From Deltaproteobacteria bacterium (GTDB lineage Bacteria > Desulfobacterota > Binatia > Binatales > Binataceae), in contig DAHVFB010000002.1 of the NCBI GenBank assembly GCA_027317185.1, forward strand, positions 22,672-86,671: a DNA stretch of 64,000 nt, read 5' to 3'. Both the position numbers and the translations under genes were made by a program. Below, piece by piece: positions 27,196 to 37,739 of this stretch; the stretch's first letter is position 1; the number at the start of each line of letters is the position of its first letter. The notes below the pieces were generated by a model. That model did not search any database. It had not been told where the DNA came from and saw only the letters and a program-made list of their open reading frames with translations.

Positions 27196-28188
27196 ATGGG
27201 CAATATCCAGCTAAGCGTGGGCATTGGCGATTACTACCATGTCCGTCCGCTGTTCGATGGCTCGGTGCAGGTCGAGGGCGTGGATCTGATTCACGTCGCC
27301 ACCGGAACCGAGGAAATTTTCTGGCGGTTCGGTAAATATCGCGAATGGGATGTTTCCGAAATGTCGTTCGCAAACTACAGCGCGCAACGCTCGCGCGACG
27401 ACAGCGTGATGGTCGCGATACCGGTGTTTCCGTCGCGGGTGTTCCGCCATTCCTCGATCTACGTGCGCAAGTCGAGCGGCATTTCCAAGCCGAAGGATCT
27501 CGCCGGTAAAAAGGTCGGGGTGCCCGAATGGGCGCAGACCGCCGGTGTGTATGCGCGCGGCGAACTGGTGCATCAGGAAGGCCTGCGCCTGCAGGATATC
27601 GAATGGATTCAGTCGGGCGTCAACGAGCCTGCCCGTCAGGAGAAATTCACCTACCAGCTTCCCCCGGGATTACACGTCACGCCGCGGCATGAACGATCGC
27701 TCAACGATCTGCTGGTCGAGGGACAGATCGACGCGATCATCACGGCGCGGACGCCGCTCTGCTTCGATCAGGGCAATCCCGAGGTGGTTCGGCTGTGGCC
27801 CGATTATGATCAGACCGAGGAAGAATACGGGCTGAAGACGGGAATCTTTCCGATCATGCATCTGATCGCGATCCGCGGCGAAGTTTATCGCCAGTATCCA
27901 TGGGTCGCGATGAACCTGTTCAAAGCCTTCGACGCCGCCAAAAAACTTGCGGTCGAGCGGCTGTTTCAGTTCACCATTTCGTGGCTGCCGATGGCGTGGC
28001 TGCCGCGCGCCGCGGAACGCACGCAACGGCTGTTCCAGGGCCATGAGTATTGGCCCTATGGAATCGAGCCGAACCGCATCACGATCGAAGCTTTTCAGCA
28101 ATATCTCCATGAACAGGCGATCACCACCCGGCGATTGACGCCCGAGGAACTGTTCGCCAAAGAAACTCAAACGTTCGCGCGCATCTGA
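27196..28188 (+). CDS. 4,5-dihydroxyphthalate decarboxylase-like / substrate-binding-fold protein
   Basis: LSVGIGDYYHVRPLFDGSVQVEGVDL, EMSFANYSAQRSRDD, DLAGKKVGVPEWAQTAGVYARGEL. Confidence 0.87.
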   Translation: MGNIQLSVGIGDYYHVRPLFDGSVQVEGVDLIHVATGTEEIFWRFGKYREWDVSEMSFANYSAQRSRDDSVMVAIPVFPSRVFRHSSIYVRKSSGISKPKDLAGKKVGVPEWAQTAGVYARGELVHQEGLRLQDIEWIQSGVNEPARQEKFTYQLPPGLHVTPRHERSLNDLLVEGQIDAIITARTPLCFDQGNPEVVRLWPDYDQTEEEYGLKTGIFPIMHLIAIRGEVYRQYPWVAMNLFKAFDAAKKLAVERLFQFTISWLPMAWLPRAAERTQRLFQGHEYWPYGIEPNRITIEAFQQYLHEQAITTRRLTPEELFAKETQTFARI

Positions 28189-28218
28189 CCGTCGGTCCAG
28201 TCAGGAGGAGGTTCAGGA

Positions 28219-28980
28219 ATGAGAATCGATAAAAAAGTGGCGTTAATCACCGGTGCGGGATCGGGAATCGGACGGGCAACCGCGAAATTGTTTGCCGAAA
28301 ATGGCGCGACGGTCGCGCTTGCCGATCTCAATGCTGAGGGCGGACGCGAAACCGAGCGGATGGTAACCGCGGCCGGCGGCAAGGCGCTTTTCGTTCAGAC
28401 CGACGTAACCAAAGTGTCGGAAGCGAAACGGCTGGTGGACGCCGCCGTAGAGAAATTCGGACGCCTCGACATTCTGGTGAATGCGGCCGGCGTGTTTCTG
28501 TTCAAAGCGATCGCCGAGTGTACCGAGCAGGATTGGGACCACGTACTTGGCGTCGATCTCAAGGCGGTGTTCTTCGCTTCCAAATTCGCGGTCGCCGCGA
28601 TGGAACAATCCGGCGGTGGTACGATCGTGAATATCTCGTCCGGATGCGGTCTGATTGGGATTCCGGAAAACACCATCTATACGGCGGCCAAAGGCGGCGT
28701 GATTGCGATGACGCGCGCCTTCGCGGTGGACTGCGCGCCGAAGAAAATTCGCGTCAATTGCATCTGCCCCGGCGTGATCGATACTCCGATGAGCCGCGGC
28801 GCCTTCAAATCGCTACCGGATCCCGAGATGGCGGCCAAGGCCAACATGGCGCACACGCCGATGGGCCGTTTCGGCGAGCCGGAGGAGATGGCCAACACGA
28901 TCCTGTTCCTCGCCAGCGAGCAGTCGTCGTACTTCACCGGCGGAATTCTCGCCCCCGACGGCGGCTTCAGCGCCTGCTGA
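28219..28980 (+). CDS. SDR-family oxidoreductase
   Basis: ALITGAGSGIGRATA, NAAG, IYTAAKGGVIAMTRAFA, C-terminal DGGFSAC. Confidence 0.96.
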   Translation: MRIDKKVALITGAGSGIGRATAKLFAENGATVALADLNAEGGRETERMVTAAGGKALFVQTDVTKVSEAKRLVDAAVEKFGRLDILVNAAGVFLFKAIAECTEQDWDHVLGVDLKAVFFASKFAVAAMEQSGGGTIVNISSGCGLIGIPENTIYTAAKGGVIAMTRAFAVDCAPKKIRVNCICPGVIDTPMSRGAFKSLPDPEMAAKANMAHTPMGRFGEPEEMANTILFLASEQSSYFTGGILAPDGGFSAC

Positions 28981-29019
28981 CGCGATAACGATACCGGTCT
29001 GGTGAAATGGATATGAGAA

Positions 29020-29049
29020 GGGCCCCGGAACGGTCGAGTTCCGGGGCCC
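29020..29049. terminator. Stem-loop between convergent genes (likely bidirectional)
   Basis: Perfect 12-bp stem gggccccggaac/gttccggggccc with 6-nt loop; short T-rich tail. Confidence 0.7.
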
Positions 29050-29078
29050 CATAGTTTAACGATCAGGGATTGTGCGAA

Positions 29079-30167
29079 TCAGTTCAGACCGTAGAAGCGG
29101 CGCGAATTATCGTACAAAATCCCGCGCTTGTCGCTCTCCGTGAGCTCCGACGATTCCAGCACCTCGTCGATCTCATGCTTGCACAATTTGGCATCGACCT
29201 CATGCGGGAAATCCGATGAGAACAGGAAAGGCTCGCTGCCGAGCGTCTTGACCGCATGCGCCAGGTCGGGCTCGTCGCCTTCCACCCCGACGTAGATCCT
29301 GCCGTCGTGAATCAGCTTGCGCACATAAGCGCGAAAGTCGCCGTCTTTGGAAACCTTAACCAGCCGATGATCGGGATCGAATGGCGTATGGATCTTGAAC
29401 GATCCTTCGGCGCGCTCGATCGCGGTCAGAAACCAGCCGACTCCCGCTTCGAGGTAGGCAACCTTGAGACCCCCAAAGCGATCGAAAATCCCGTTGTAAA
29501 CCATGCTCACCAGCGCCCGCATCATGCCCATCGGATGGCCCAGCGCGTGATAGGCGGCGAACACATTAAGGTCGTCGAGGCCCATCTGATCGTGACATCC
29601 GCCGTGAAATGCGACACAGGCGCCGAGCTTGTCGGCCTCGGCATACAGCGGCCAGTAATCCTGCGAACCCGGATGGGCCTTGATGCCGTTGCTCGGCAGC
29701 ATCACGCCGCACATCCCGAGGTCTTTCACCGCGCGCCGCAGCTCCTTCACCGCGCCGTCCATGTCGCGCATCGGAACCAGGCCCATTCCCTTCAAACGGG
29801 AACTCTTGCGCAAATAGGCGTCCTGGAGCCAATCGTTATAGCCGCGCACGGCGGCGTTGGCGAAATAAGCGTCGGTGATCTTGCCGCAGGCGAGCCCGGC
29901 CGTAGGGTACAGGACCGAGTACTCGATCCCGGTATCCTCAAGGAACTGCACCCACTCCTCGGGCCCGACCCGTTTCACGCTCGCCCGCGTCATCATCTCT
30001 TCGATAAAGCCATTATCGATAAAAGCGGTATGGAAGTGATCAAGCGGCGGAAAAGTTCCAGTCAGCCGCGCATAGCGTTTGTACGGCTCGGGAATATAGT
30101 CGGCGATCGCCGCATTGTCCTCGAATACGTGTCCGTCCCCATCAATAACTTTCATGTTTGCGGTCAT
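29079..30167 (-). CDS. Amidohydrolase family (amidohydrolase_2, decarboxylase-like)
   Basis: VIDGDGHVFED, VAFHGGCHDQMGL, VAYLEAGVGWFLTAIER, FLFSSDFPHEV. Confidence 0.92.
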   Translation of the reverse strand: MTANMKVIDGDGHVFEDNAAIADYIPEPYKRYARLTGTFPPLDHFHTAFIDNGFIEEMMTRASVKRVGPEEWVQFLEDTGIEYSVLYPTAGLACGKITDAYFANAAVRGYNDWLQDAYLRKSSRLKGMGLVPMRDMDGAVKELRRAVKDLGMCGVMLPSNGIKAHPGSQDYWPLYAEADKLGACVAFHGGCHDQMGLDDLNVFAAYHALGHPMGMMRALVSMVYNGIFDRFGGLKVAYLEAGVGWFLTAIERAEGSFKIHTPFDPDHRLVKVSKDGDFRAYVRKLIHDGRIYVGVEGDEPDLAHAVKTLGSEPFLFSSDFPHEVDAKLCKHEIDEVLESSELTESDKRGILYDNSRRFYGLN

Positions 30168-30246
30168 GAGACGCTCCCATTCCTTGATGCCCCATCAACT
30201 AGCACATTCGAGTTTGCGCCGTACAGCCGCCGATACGGAATCCGGC

Positions 30247-31629
30247 TTAACTGTTCGGCGGCACCGGCACAGCCGGTTGTAGCCATTTGGACAGGAAATA
30301 CCAGGGCAGGCCAAAGGCGACCACCGCCAGACTGGTAAGGGCTTCCTCGGGACGGGTAAAAAGTACATACAGTACGATCCACGACAGGACCGCGACGTAT
30401 GCCGCCGGCAACCAGGGATGGCCGGGAATGCGAAATGGCCGCGTCATCCCGGGCCGGCGCACCCGCATCACGATCAATGAGGTAACGCTTAACCCCGAAA
30501 AGATGATAACTGCGAACCCGGTATACAGCACCACTTTTTCGAACGCACCAAAGAACAGAATGAGAACGCTCGACCAGATGGCCTGTAACACCATCGCACG
30601 TGCGGGCGTGCCGAAAAACGGATTGATGGAAGCAATTCCTGACGGAAATACCCGATCGCGCGCCATCGCGAAGTACACCCGCGGCCCCGCGACCACCATC
30701 GCACTGGCCGAGTTCAGTATCGCCAGCGCCAGCACCGCCGTGATTCCTACCGCGGCGGCCGGCCCAAACAATTTTACCGAGGCTTTTTCCGCGACGGCCA
30801 GCACCCCGCTCATGGCGGGAATCGGCAACGCGTAAAGGTACAGCAGGTTCATGCCGGCATATAGAAAGATCACGACTGCGATGCCGATCAGCAGGGCGCG
30901 CGGAAGGTTTCGCTGCGGATCGCGAATCTCCTCGGCGACGTATGCGGCGGAGTTCCATCCGCTGTAGGCATAAAGCACGAAAATCAGGGAGACGGCGGCG
31001 TTGCCGTGCGCCCGGCCATGCGAACCGAAGTTGGCGAAATTGCCATGCCCCGAAAGGAACCCACCTACGATTAGCGCGACGATCGCAGCGATGGTGCCGA
31101 CAGTCAGTATCCGTTGCAGCACACCACCCGCGCGCAGGCCAGAGATATGCACCGCGGTGAGCACAGCGAGCACCGCGATCGCGATGAGCTTGCCGCCGAT
31201 TCCACTGGCATCGGGGATCGCGGTCAAATGATGCATATAGCCGATCAGGGCGAGCGCAGCGGCGGCAATCGCACCGCTAAAGCCGACGAAAAACGAGGTC
31301 CACCCGCTCAGGTAGGACACCAGCGGACCGAAGGCCTCGCGCAGATAAACATATTCACCGCCGGCCTCGGGCATCGCGGCGCTGAGCTCGCTGTAGGACA
31401 GCGCGCCAATTGATTCGATCAGGCCGCCGGCGATCCACAGGCCGATCAGCCACCACGGCGATCCGATATCGCGCGCGATAAACCCGGAGGTGGTGAAGAT
31501 GCCGCTGCCGATCGTGTTCGCGACCACCAGCGCCACTGCGACGTCGAGACCGATTGTACGGCGCAGTGGCGCGCGGCCGGGCCGCGCGCCACCTGCTCCT
31601 GCTTCCGAAGCGGCAGCCGGTATCGCCAC
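30247..31629 (-). CDS. APC-family amino acid permease
   Basis: 12-TM; TIGSGIFTTSGFIA, SYSELSAAMPEAGGEYVYLREAFGP. Confidence 0.94.
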   Translation of the reverse strand: MAIPAAASEAGAGGARPGRAPLRRTIGLDVAVALVVANTIGSGIFTTSGFIARDIGSPWWLIGLWIAGGLIESIGALSYSELSAAMPEAGGEYVYLREAFGPLVSYLSGWTSFFVGFSGAIAAAALALIGYMHHLTAIPDASGIGGKLIAIAVLAVLTAVHISGLRAGGVLQRILTVGTIAAIVALIVGGFLSGHGNFANFGSHGRAHGNAAVSLIFVLYAYSGWNSAAYVAEEIRDPQRNLPRALLIGIAVVIFLYAGMNLLYLYALPIPAMSGVLAVAEKASVKLFGPAAAVGITAVLALAILNSASAMVVAGPRVYFAMARDRVFPSGIASINPFFGTPARAMVLQAIWSSVLILFFGAFEKVVLYTGFAVIIFSGLSVTSLIVMRVRRPGMTRPFRIPGHPWLPAAYVAVLSWIVLYVLFTRPEEALTSLAVVAFGLPWYFLSKWLQPAVPVPPNS

Positions 31630-31638
31630 GATTTTACG

Positions 31639-33813
31639 CTAGAAAAATCGTGGCACCAGGAAGGAATAAATGCCGTTGCGCACGCTGTCCGTAGTGAAAA
31701 TTTCTCCATGCGCCGGATCGATCGCGATACCACTGGGATGGATCAGATCGGTACCCGCGCCTCGAATGATCGCACGCGGCGCGATGTCGCCATTGTCACC
31801 GATGTTCCAGACGCCCACGAAGCCGAGCGGTCCGATCCATGGCAGTGGCGGCCCCTTGCAATCCTTCGCCGGTGCGAACCCACCGGGATCGTAGGGCGGA
31901 AGATATTTGATGTTGGTGGCAATCGCGTAAATTTTGCCATCGTAGACCTGGACGTGCCACACCCCCACGATTCCGGTGGTCGGACCCGCGATCACGTCGC
32001 GCGGCGCAACGTTTCCGTTGTCCGTACGGTTGAACACGAACAGTCCGCCGTTATGATGCCAGGTGTTTCGGCCGAGCAGGCTGCCGACCACGGCCAGATT
32101 GCGATCCGTGTCGATCGCAACTCCCGCCGTATACCACAGTCCTGTCTTCGACCCCATGATGATGCGTTTGGGCGCAATGTTGCCGTTGCCGTCGAGCGGA
32201 AACACCAGTAGGGCATCGGTCCGCGAGTCGGCGACCCACAGTTCATTATTCTTAAGGTCCACCGCAGGCTGATATGGCCCGTGAAGCTGGGTCTTGGGTC
32301 CCTGGATCACCCGAATCGGCGCAGCTTCGCCGGACGCATCGCCCCGGAAAAAGGTGATCGAACTGGCCAGCGGTTCGGTGGAGATGATTACATCGTGCGC
32401 CGGATCGTAGACGATTCCATGCGCGACGCGTGTAAGCTTGGTCTTCTGTCCTTCGATTATCCGTTCCGGCTCGCTATTTCCACTTGCCATCCTGGCAAAT
32501 GCCGCAATACGCGGATCGCTTACTCAGTTCGGGACTAGCAATACGTCCCGCTTGGTGTCGTACGCTATCGCCATCGGATTGCCGAAGCCGGCGGCGGGAG
32601 TGCCGGCGGGCGCGTTGCGCAAGATCCGTTTTGGAGCCACGTTGCCAGAGGCGTCAAGGTCAAACACCTCGGCCTCATGGCCGAAGTTTGCCACCCATAG
32701 CTCCTTGCGAATCGGATCGAACGCCACGCCCATCGGATGGATGATGTGGGTCAGTGGCCCGCTGAGCGTGCGTACCGGCGCCACATCGCCGTTATCTCCG
32801 CGATGAAAAATCAGAACCTCGTTCGACGGCTCCTGGGCCACGGCGATTAAATTGTTCAGATTGTCGACCGCGATTCCGGTCGGCCAGTCGAGCTGGGTTT
32901 TCGGCCCTTGAATTACCTGCAGCGGGGCCGCATCCCCCTTCGCATCGCCACTGAACACTTCGACCGACGGGGGATAGTAATGTCCGCCGCCGTTGTAGTC
33001 CGCGTCCCAGTAGCCGCGCGACCAATTGCCATAATTGGTCACGAAAATCTTATCGCTCTTTTCGTCCCAGGCCACCCCATGCGGGTCGGCGAGTTTAGTC
33101 TTTAGTCCGCGGATCGACCGCAACGGTAACGCAGCGCCCTGCGCACCGAGGCGATAGAAGATAATCTGGGCGTTATGCTGGATTGCAACCGCCATCTGAT
33201 GGTGCTTCTGGCTGAGTGCAATTCCATACGCGCCATGCGGTACGGCCAAAGCGCGCGATTTGAAGTCGCCGTTCGCGGTATAGGGAAACGCGGCGACATC
33301 ATCGCCAATATCGTTTTCGGTGGTATACAGTTCATGCCGAACCGGGTCGAGCGCCACTCCGGCCGCGAAGGACAGATAGGTGGCGGGCCCCTTAATCCAG
33401 CCCTTGTATGGGGTTATGTCTTTCGCTGATGGCGGTCCGCCGGCGTCGATCGAGTAGACCAGCGCGCTTTTCAGATTGGTATCGCTTAGAACCGCCACCC
33501 CGTTGCGCGGATCGAGCGCGATGCCATTGAACTCGGGATATGGATCTTCGAGCGCACGGCATGGAGCTACTTCACCGCCCGGAATCTTCGACAAGACGGC
33601 TTCGAACTTCTCCGACACGCCTAAATTGTTAACCGAGGCATTCACCGGCGATCGCGAAGGTTGATTCATGCCGGATGGCGCAGCGCTGCCGTCCGGGGAG
33701 GACGCCGCGATTGCTTGATTCGATGAAAACCGGTTGCTGCCGTTGGTAGGTAAGAGCGCGAAGGCCGTGATGACGGCCGCGCCAATAGCTATCCTGAACC
33801 TTATCGATCTCAT
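31639..33813 (-). pseudogene. NHL/SMP-30-like beta-propeller protein interrupted by one in-frame TGA (32524-32526)
   Basis: ORFs 33813-32524 and 32490-31639 share one frame; across the TGA the protein reads KRDVLLVPN*VSDPRIAAFARMASGNSEPERIIEGQ and completes the repeated blade pattern. Confidence 0.75.
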
Positions 33814-34005
33814 GCTTTGCGAATAGTGAATGCCTACTCAGGTGTCAACCTTTATCGCGTAAAAACGCACGGATCGGGTAAATTCGCCGCTCCTTGACTT
33901 GAAAGCGATCACCATGTTACGCCGCTCGCAGTAGCCCAGCGACTCCTTTATAACTCTGTTAATAAGAAGCTTCTCAGGTGCACTCACGGTCGAGGAAGAC
34001 AGGTT

Positions 34006-34869
34006 ATGCATCATAATCGATTTGACTATACGCCGGTTTCGAAACGGCCAATCATTAAATGGCCGAACGGCGCCCGGCTGGCGGTGTGGGTCATTCCTAA
34101 TATCGAATGGCACGAGTTCGATGGTCCCGGGGTCGGAACCAATCCACCACCCGGGTATTTGCCGGACATCCTGAATTTCGGTTGGCGCGATTACGGACTG
34201 CGTGCGGGTATCTGGCGCATGATGGACACCCTCGACCGTTTCGGCATGCGCGCCACGGTGGCCCTCAACGCGCTGGTCTGCGAGCACGTTCCGGAGATCA
34301 TCGCGGAGGGCAAAAAACGCAATTGGGAGTTCATGGGCCACGGCATGACGAACTCCCAACTGCTGGCCGGTCTCAGCCTCGACGACGAGCGCCGCGTAAT
34401 CAATCAGGTTTGCGATACGATCAAAAAACATGTCGGCACGGCTCCCAAAGGATGGCTCGGGCCGGCGCTGGCCGAGACCGTCAACACGCCCGACCTGCTG
34501 GCTGAGGCCGGCGTCAAATATGTCTGCGACTGGTGTAACGACGATCAGCCATACCCATTCAAAGTGAAGCAGGGCAGCCTGATTTCGGTGCCTTATTCGA
34601 TCGAGATCAACGACATACCGTTCTTTGTCGGCAAAGGCGCTACGGGCAAGGACTTTGGCGATGCCATCCAGGATCAGTTCGACGTGCTGTATGAAGAGGG
34701 CGCGAAGACCGGCAAGGTGATGGCGCTCGCGCTGCATCCGTTCCTCGTCAGCGTGCCTCATCGCCACAAGCACTTCGTGCGCGCGCTGGAGTACATCACG
34801 CGCCATCGCGATGTCTGGTTGACCACCGGCGGCGAAATCGCGGATTGGTATTACAAGCATTGTATGTAA
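34006..34869 (+). CDS. Polysaccharide deacetylase-family protein (PuuE-like)
   Basis: RDYGLRAGIWRMMDTLDRFGMRATVALNALVCEHVPEII, EFMGHGMTNSQ, GWLGPALAET. Confidence 0.9.
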   Translation: MHHNRFDYTPVSKRPIIKWPNGARLAVWVIPNIEWHEFDGPGVGTNPPPGYLPDILNFGWRDYGLRAGIWRMMDTLDRFGMRATVALNALVCEHVPEIIAEGKKRNWEFMGHGMTNSQLLAGLSLDDERRVINQVCDTIKKHVGTAPKGWLGPALAETVNTPDLLAEAGVKYVCDWCNDDQPYPFKVKQGSLISVPYSIEINDIPFFVGKGATGKDFGDAIQDQFDVLYEEGAKTGKVMALALHPFLVSVPHRHKHFVRALEYITRHRDVWLTTGGEIADWYYKHCM

Positions 34870-34903
34870 CCGGAGCCATCCGATGGCCCCCAAGGAGAAC
34901 GTC

Positions 34904-35614
34904 ATGAGGATTTGGGATTCATTCATCACCGATCGTGACAGGAAGATTTTCTCGGCGGCTGGGATGGGTCAGAAGGCGGGCTTTGGCAGCAATCTGGCTC
35001 TGATTATTATCGATGTTACCTACGCATTCACCGGCGAAGGCGATCCGATCGAGGAATCGGTCAAGCGCTATCCCATGAGTTGCGGCACGGAAGCCTGGGT
35101 TGGCGTCAAGCACAACCAGCAGCTTCTGGAAGCTGCGCGCCGCACTGGCATTCCGGTTTTCTACACCTTGACCGAATATCGCACCGACAAAGCCGATGTC
35201 GGTGGATGGGCCGGCAAGCAGGCGCAGGCCGCGCATCCTTCAATGATCGAAGGTTCCAAGGGCGCGCTAATCGTCGAAGATCTGACCCCCGCCGCGGGCG
35301 AACTCGTGATCTCGAAGAAAAAGCCCAGCGCGTTCTTCGGCACCCCAATCGTCTCGTATCTGGTTGAGCGGAAGATCGATACGGTGATCATCACCGGATG
35401 CACCACCAGCGGATGCGTGCGCAGCTCGGTGGTCGACGCTTTCTCGCTTAACTACAAAGTCATCGTGCCCGAGGAATGCTGTTTCGATCGCGGACAGGCT
35501 TCGCATGCGCTCAACCTGTTCGACATGCATCAGAAGTATGCTGATGTGATCCCGACTGCGGAAGTTATCGCGCAATTGGGTAAGCGGCCCTCGGCGCGGC
35601 AGGCGGCAGCTTAA
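34904..35614 (+). CDS. Isochorismatase-family amidohydrolase (N-carbamoylsarcosine amidase/maleamate amidohydrolase-like)
   Basis: LALIIIDVTYAFTG, VISKKKPSAFFGTPI, DTVIITGCTTSGCVRSSVVDAFSLNYKVIVPEECCFDRG. Confidence 0.92.
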   Translation: MRIWDSFITDRDRKIFSAAGMGQKAGFGSNLALIIIDVTYAFTGEGDPIEESVKRYPMSCGTEAWVGVKHNQQLLEAARRTGIPVFYTLTEYRTDKADVGGWAGKQAQAAHPSMIEGSKGALIVEDLTPAAGELVISKKKPSAFFGTPIVSYLVERKIDTVIITGCTTSGCVRSSVVDAFSLNYKVIVPEECCFDRGQASHALNLFDMHQKYADVIPTAEVIAQLGKRPSARQAAA

Positions 35615-35661
35615 CTTTGCCAACGCACTGAGCTGAGTCCGACTTGGATTGTTTCCCGAAG

Positions 35662-35699
35662 CTGGCGTCCGGCGGTTGCCGGGCGCCAGTTTAGTTTTT
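35662..35699 (+). terminator. Rho-independent terminator
   Basis: ctggcg-t-ccggc-ggtt-gccgg-g-cgccag followed by tttagttttt. Confidence 0.85.
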
Positions 35700-35722
35700 C
35701 ACTGATCACCTATCGGCCGCCG

Positions 35723-37531
35723 CTACCACGGCCGGACCGTGCGCACGTCGATCACCGCGACGCCGCCTTGTTCGACGATCGCAACCGCTTCGCTCAGCGC
35801 CGTTTCCAGATCCTTCGCCGTGTCGATCGGACCTTTCGCCCACGCGCCGAAGCCTCGGCTCACGGTGGCGAAATCGATCTCGGGATTAAACATCGCGGTG
35901 CCAATCCAGGCGTTTTCCAGCGGTCGTTCCCGATGGCGCGCCATTTTCCGCTGATGCTCCTCATCGTTCATAAAGGAAAGATTGTTATCGATAATCGCCA
36001 GCAACGGAATGCTATAATGCACCGCGGTCCATAGCGCCGCCGCGGACATCACCATGTCGCCGTCGCCCAGAATCGCAACCGGAAGCTTGCCCTGCCGATG
36101 GGTCGCTAGCGCAGCGCCAACCGACGCGCCCGGCCCGTAGCCGATTCCGCCGCCGACGTTCGCGCCGAGGTAGTCGCCTACGCCCTGAAACTCCCACACG
36201 CCCTCGGGCCATCCTTTGATGGATCTTCCCGAAAGCACGTATTCCCGCCCCTTTAGCGCGTGCCACAACATATCGACCAGCCGCGCCCTTGAGACCCCCG
36301 ATTCGTTTGCGCGAGTAATTGCAGATTCGGCTTGATGGGCGCGAAGCGCGCGATGACGGTCGGTTAGCTTTGCGATTCGCGCCTGAATCCTGGCAGCGAT
36401 TTCCCGGTCAGCAGTGCGGGACTTAACCGCTTCGATCAACTGGCGCAGGCCGGCGATCGGATCGGCCAGCAGACGGATATCGGCGGGCGAGATATCACCG
36501 CCAACTCGCGACCATGAACGAAACGCGAAGTCATTCAATGACAGATCGATTACAGTCAGATTGGGCAGCGTAGCCGGGCGTCGTCCCTCCTCGTCGCCAT
36601 AGAGTCCCACCAGGTCGGGCACGTCGAGTACGTCGACCGCCAGCACCACATCTGCTTCCTTAAGAATCTGCGAATCGCCATTGAGGTTTTGTGGATGGCG
36701 GCTCGGAAACGATACGTGATTCATTTGATCGATGTAGGCCGCGCCGGTGGCCTCGACCAACTCGATCAGCGGAGCGGTTGCGCGCGGATCGTAGGCCAGG
36801 CTGCCGGCCGCGATCAGCGGCAGTTTCGCCGACAGCAAGGCCTCCGCCGCGCGCGCAATGGAAGCGGTATCGGCGCAGATCGACGCAGGCGCTTGGTAGC
36901 GCGGCAGCTTCACGTCGGGAAGCGGTAGCGGTCCCGCTAATGCGGTCTCCTGCAAAATCTTGTCGAGCGCGATATAGACCGGCCCATAGGGCGGCGTGGT
37001 GGCGATCTTATGTCCGCGCAGAATCGAACTGATCGCCGCCGCCGGGGTAGTCGGTTCATCCTCCCATTTGACAAATGGCCGGACCAGTTCACCCTGAGTG
37101 CTGGCCGAATGCGTGAAATCGATCCATCGCCGCCAGTTGGGATCGGACGGGCCTGCGCCGCCAAGGATCAGGAGCGGAGTGCGATCGCACCACGCGTCGT
37201 AGACCGCCATCGAGGCGTGCATCAATCCGACCAGGTTGTGACAGATCGCCAGGCCCGGCTTTTGCGCCACTTTCGCATAGCCATGCGCGAACGCCACCGC
37301 AATTTCCTCATGCGTGCACAGCAACACCTTGGGCGTTTGATTGCGATGGTGGTTGATTAATGAATCGTGCAGCCCGCGAAAGCTCGATCCGGGGTTCAGG
37401 GTGACGTATTCGTAGCCCAGCGCACCCAGCAGATCGACGATCACGTCCGATACATACTGCGGCTCTGGCCGTGGTCCCGCGAGCCCGACCGGGGTCTCGA
37501 TCTCACTGGTTTTGATGGTTCTGTTGTTCAT
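35723..37531 (-). CDS. Thiamine-pyrophosphate-dependent enzyme (acetolactate synthase/benzoylformate decarboxylase-like)
   Basis: LCTHEEIAVAFAHGYAKV, GGAGPSDPNWRRW, ILGDGDMVMSAAALWTAVHYSIPLLAIIDNNLSF. Confidence 0.92.
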   Translation of the reverse strand: MNNRTIKTSEIETPVGLAGPRPEPQYVSDVIVDLLGALGYEYVTLNPGSSFRGLHDSLINHHRNQTPKVLLCTHEEIAVAFAHGYAKVAQKPGLAICHNLVGLMHASMAVYDAWCDRTPLLILGGAGPSDPNWRRWIDFTHSASTQGELVRPFVKWEDEPTTPAAAISSILRGHKIATTPPYGPVYIALDKILQETALAGPLPLPDVKLPRYQAPASICADTASIARAAEALLSAKLPLIAAGSLAYDPRATAPLIELVEATGAAYIDQMNHVSFPSRHPQNLNGDSQILKEADVVLAVDVLDVPDLVGLYGDEEGRRPATLPNLTVIDLSLNDFAFRSWSRVGGDISPADIRLLADPIAGLRQLIEAVKSRTADREIAARIQARIAKLTDRHRALRAHQAESAITRANESGVSRARLVDMLWHALKGREYVLSGRSIKGWPEGVWEFQGVGDYLGANVGGGIGYGPGASVGAALATHRQGKLPVAILGDGDMVMSAAALWTAVHYSIPLLAIIDNNLSFMNDEEHQRKMARHRERPLENAWIGTAMFNPEIDFATVSRGFGAWAKGPIDTAKDLETALSEAVAIVEQGGVAVIDVRTVRPW

Positions 37532-37739
37532 CAGTCACCTGCACTTCTGCCCGGTTTAACGAAGAAATCGATCATGGGTTATGTTCAAACGGGGCTACTA
37601 TACAACAGCCATCGGCCGGCGCGAGCGCCGTGTCAGATGACGGCCCAGCGGCGGTCGTGATAGCGCGTCGGCGCCAAATCACCGATCGGGACTGGTACTG
37701 GCCCGCGAGACTCACTGAATCCAACCTTTTCAGCTCTCC

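Noticed and set aside
29256-30338. 360-aa plus-strand ORF
   Set aside because: Antisense shadow of the amidohydrolase gene.
31639-32490. Independent 283-aa beta-propeller gene starting at MASGNSEPE
   Set aside because: The upstream sequence continues in the same frame across a TGA and completes a propeller blade, so I treat it as part of one interrupted gene.
33838-34929. 363-aa minus-strand ORF
   Set aside because: Antisense to the polysaccharide deacetylase gene, which has recognisable motifs.
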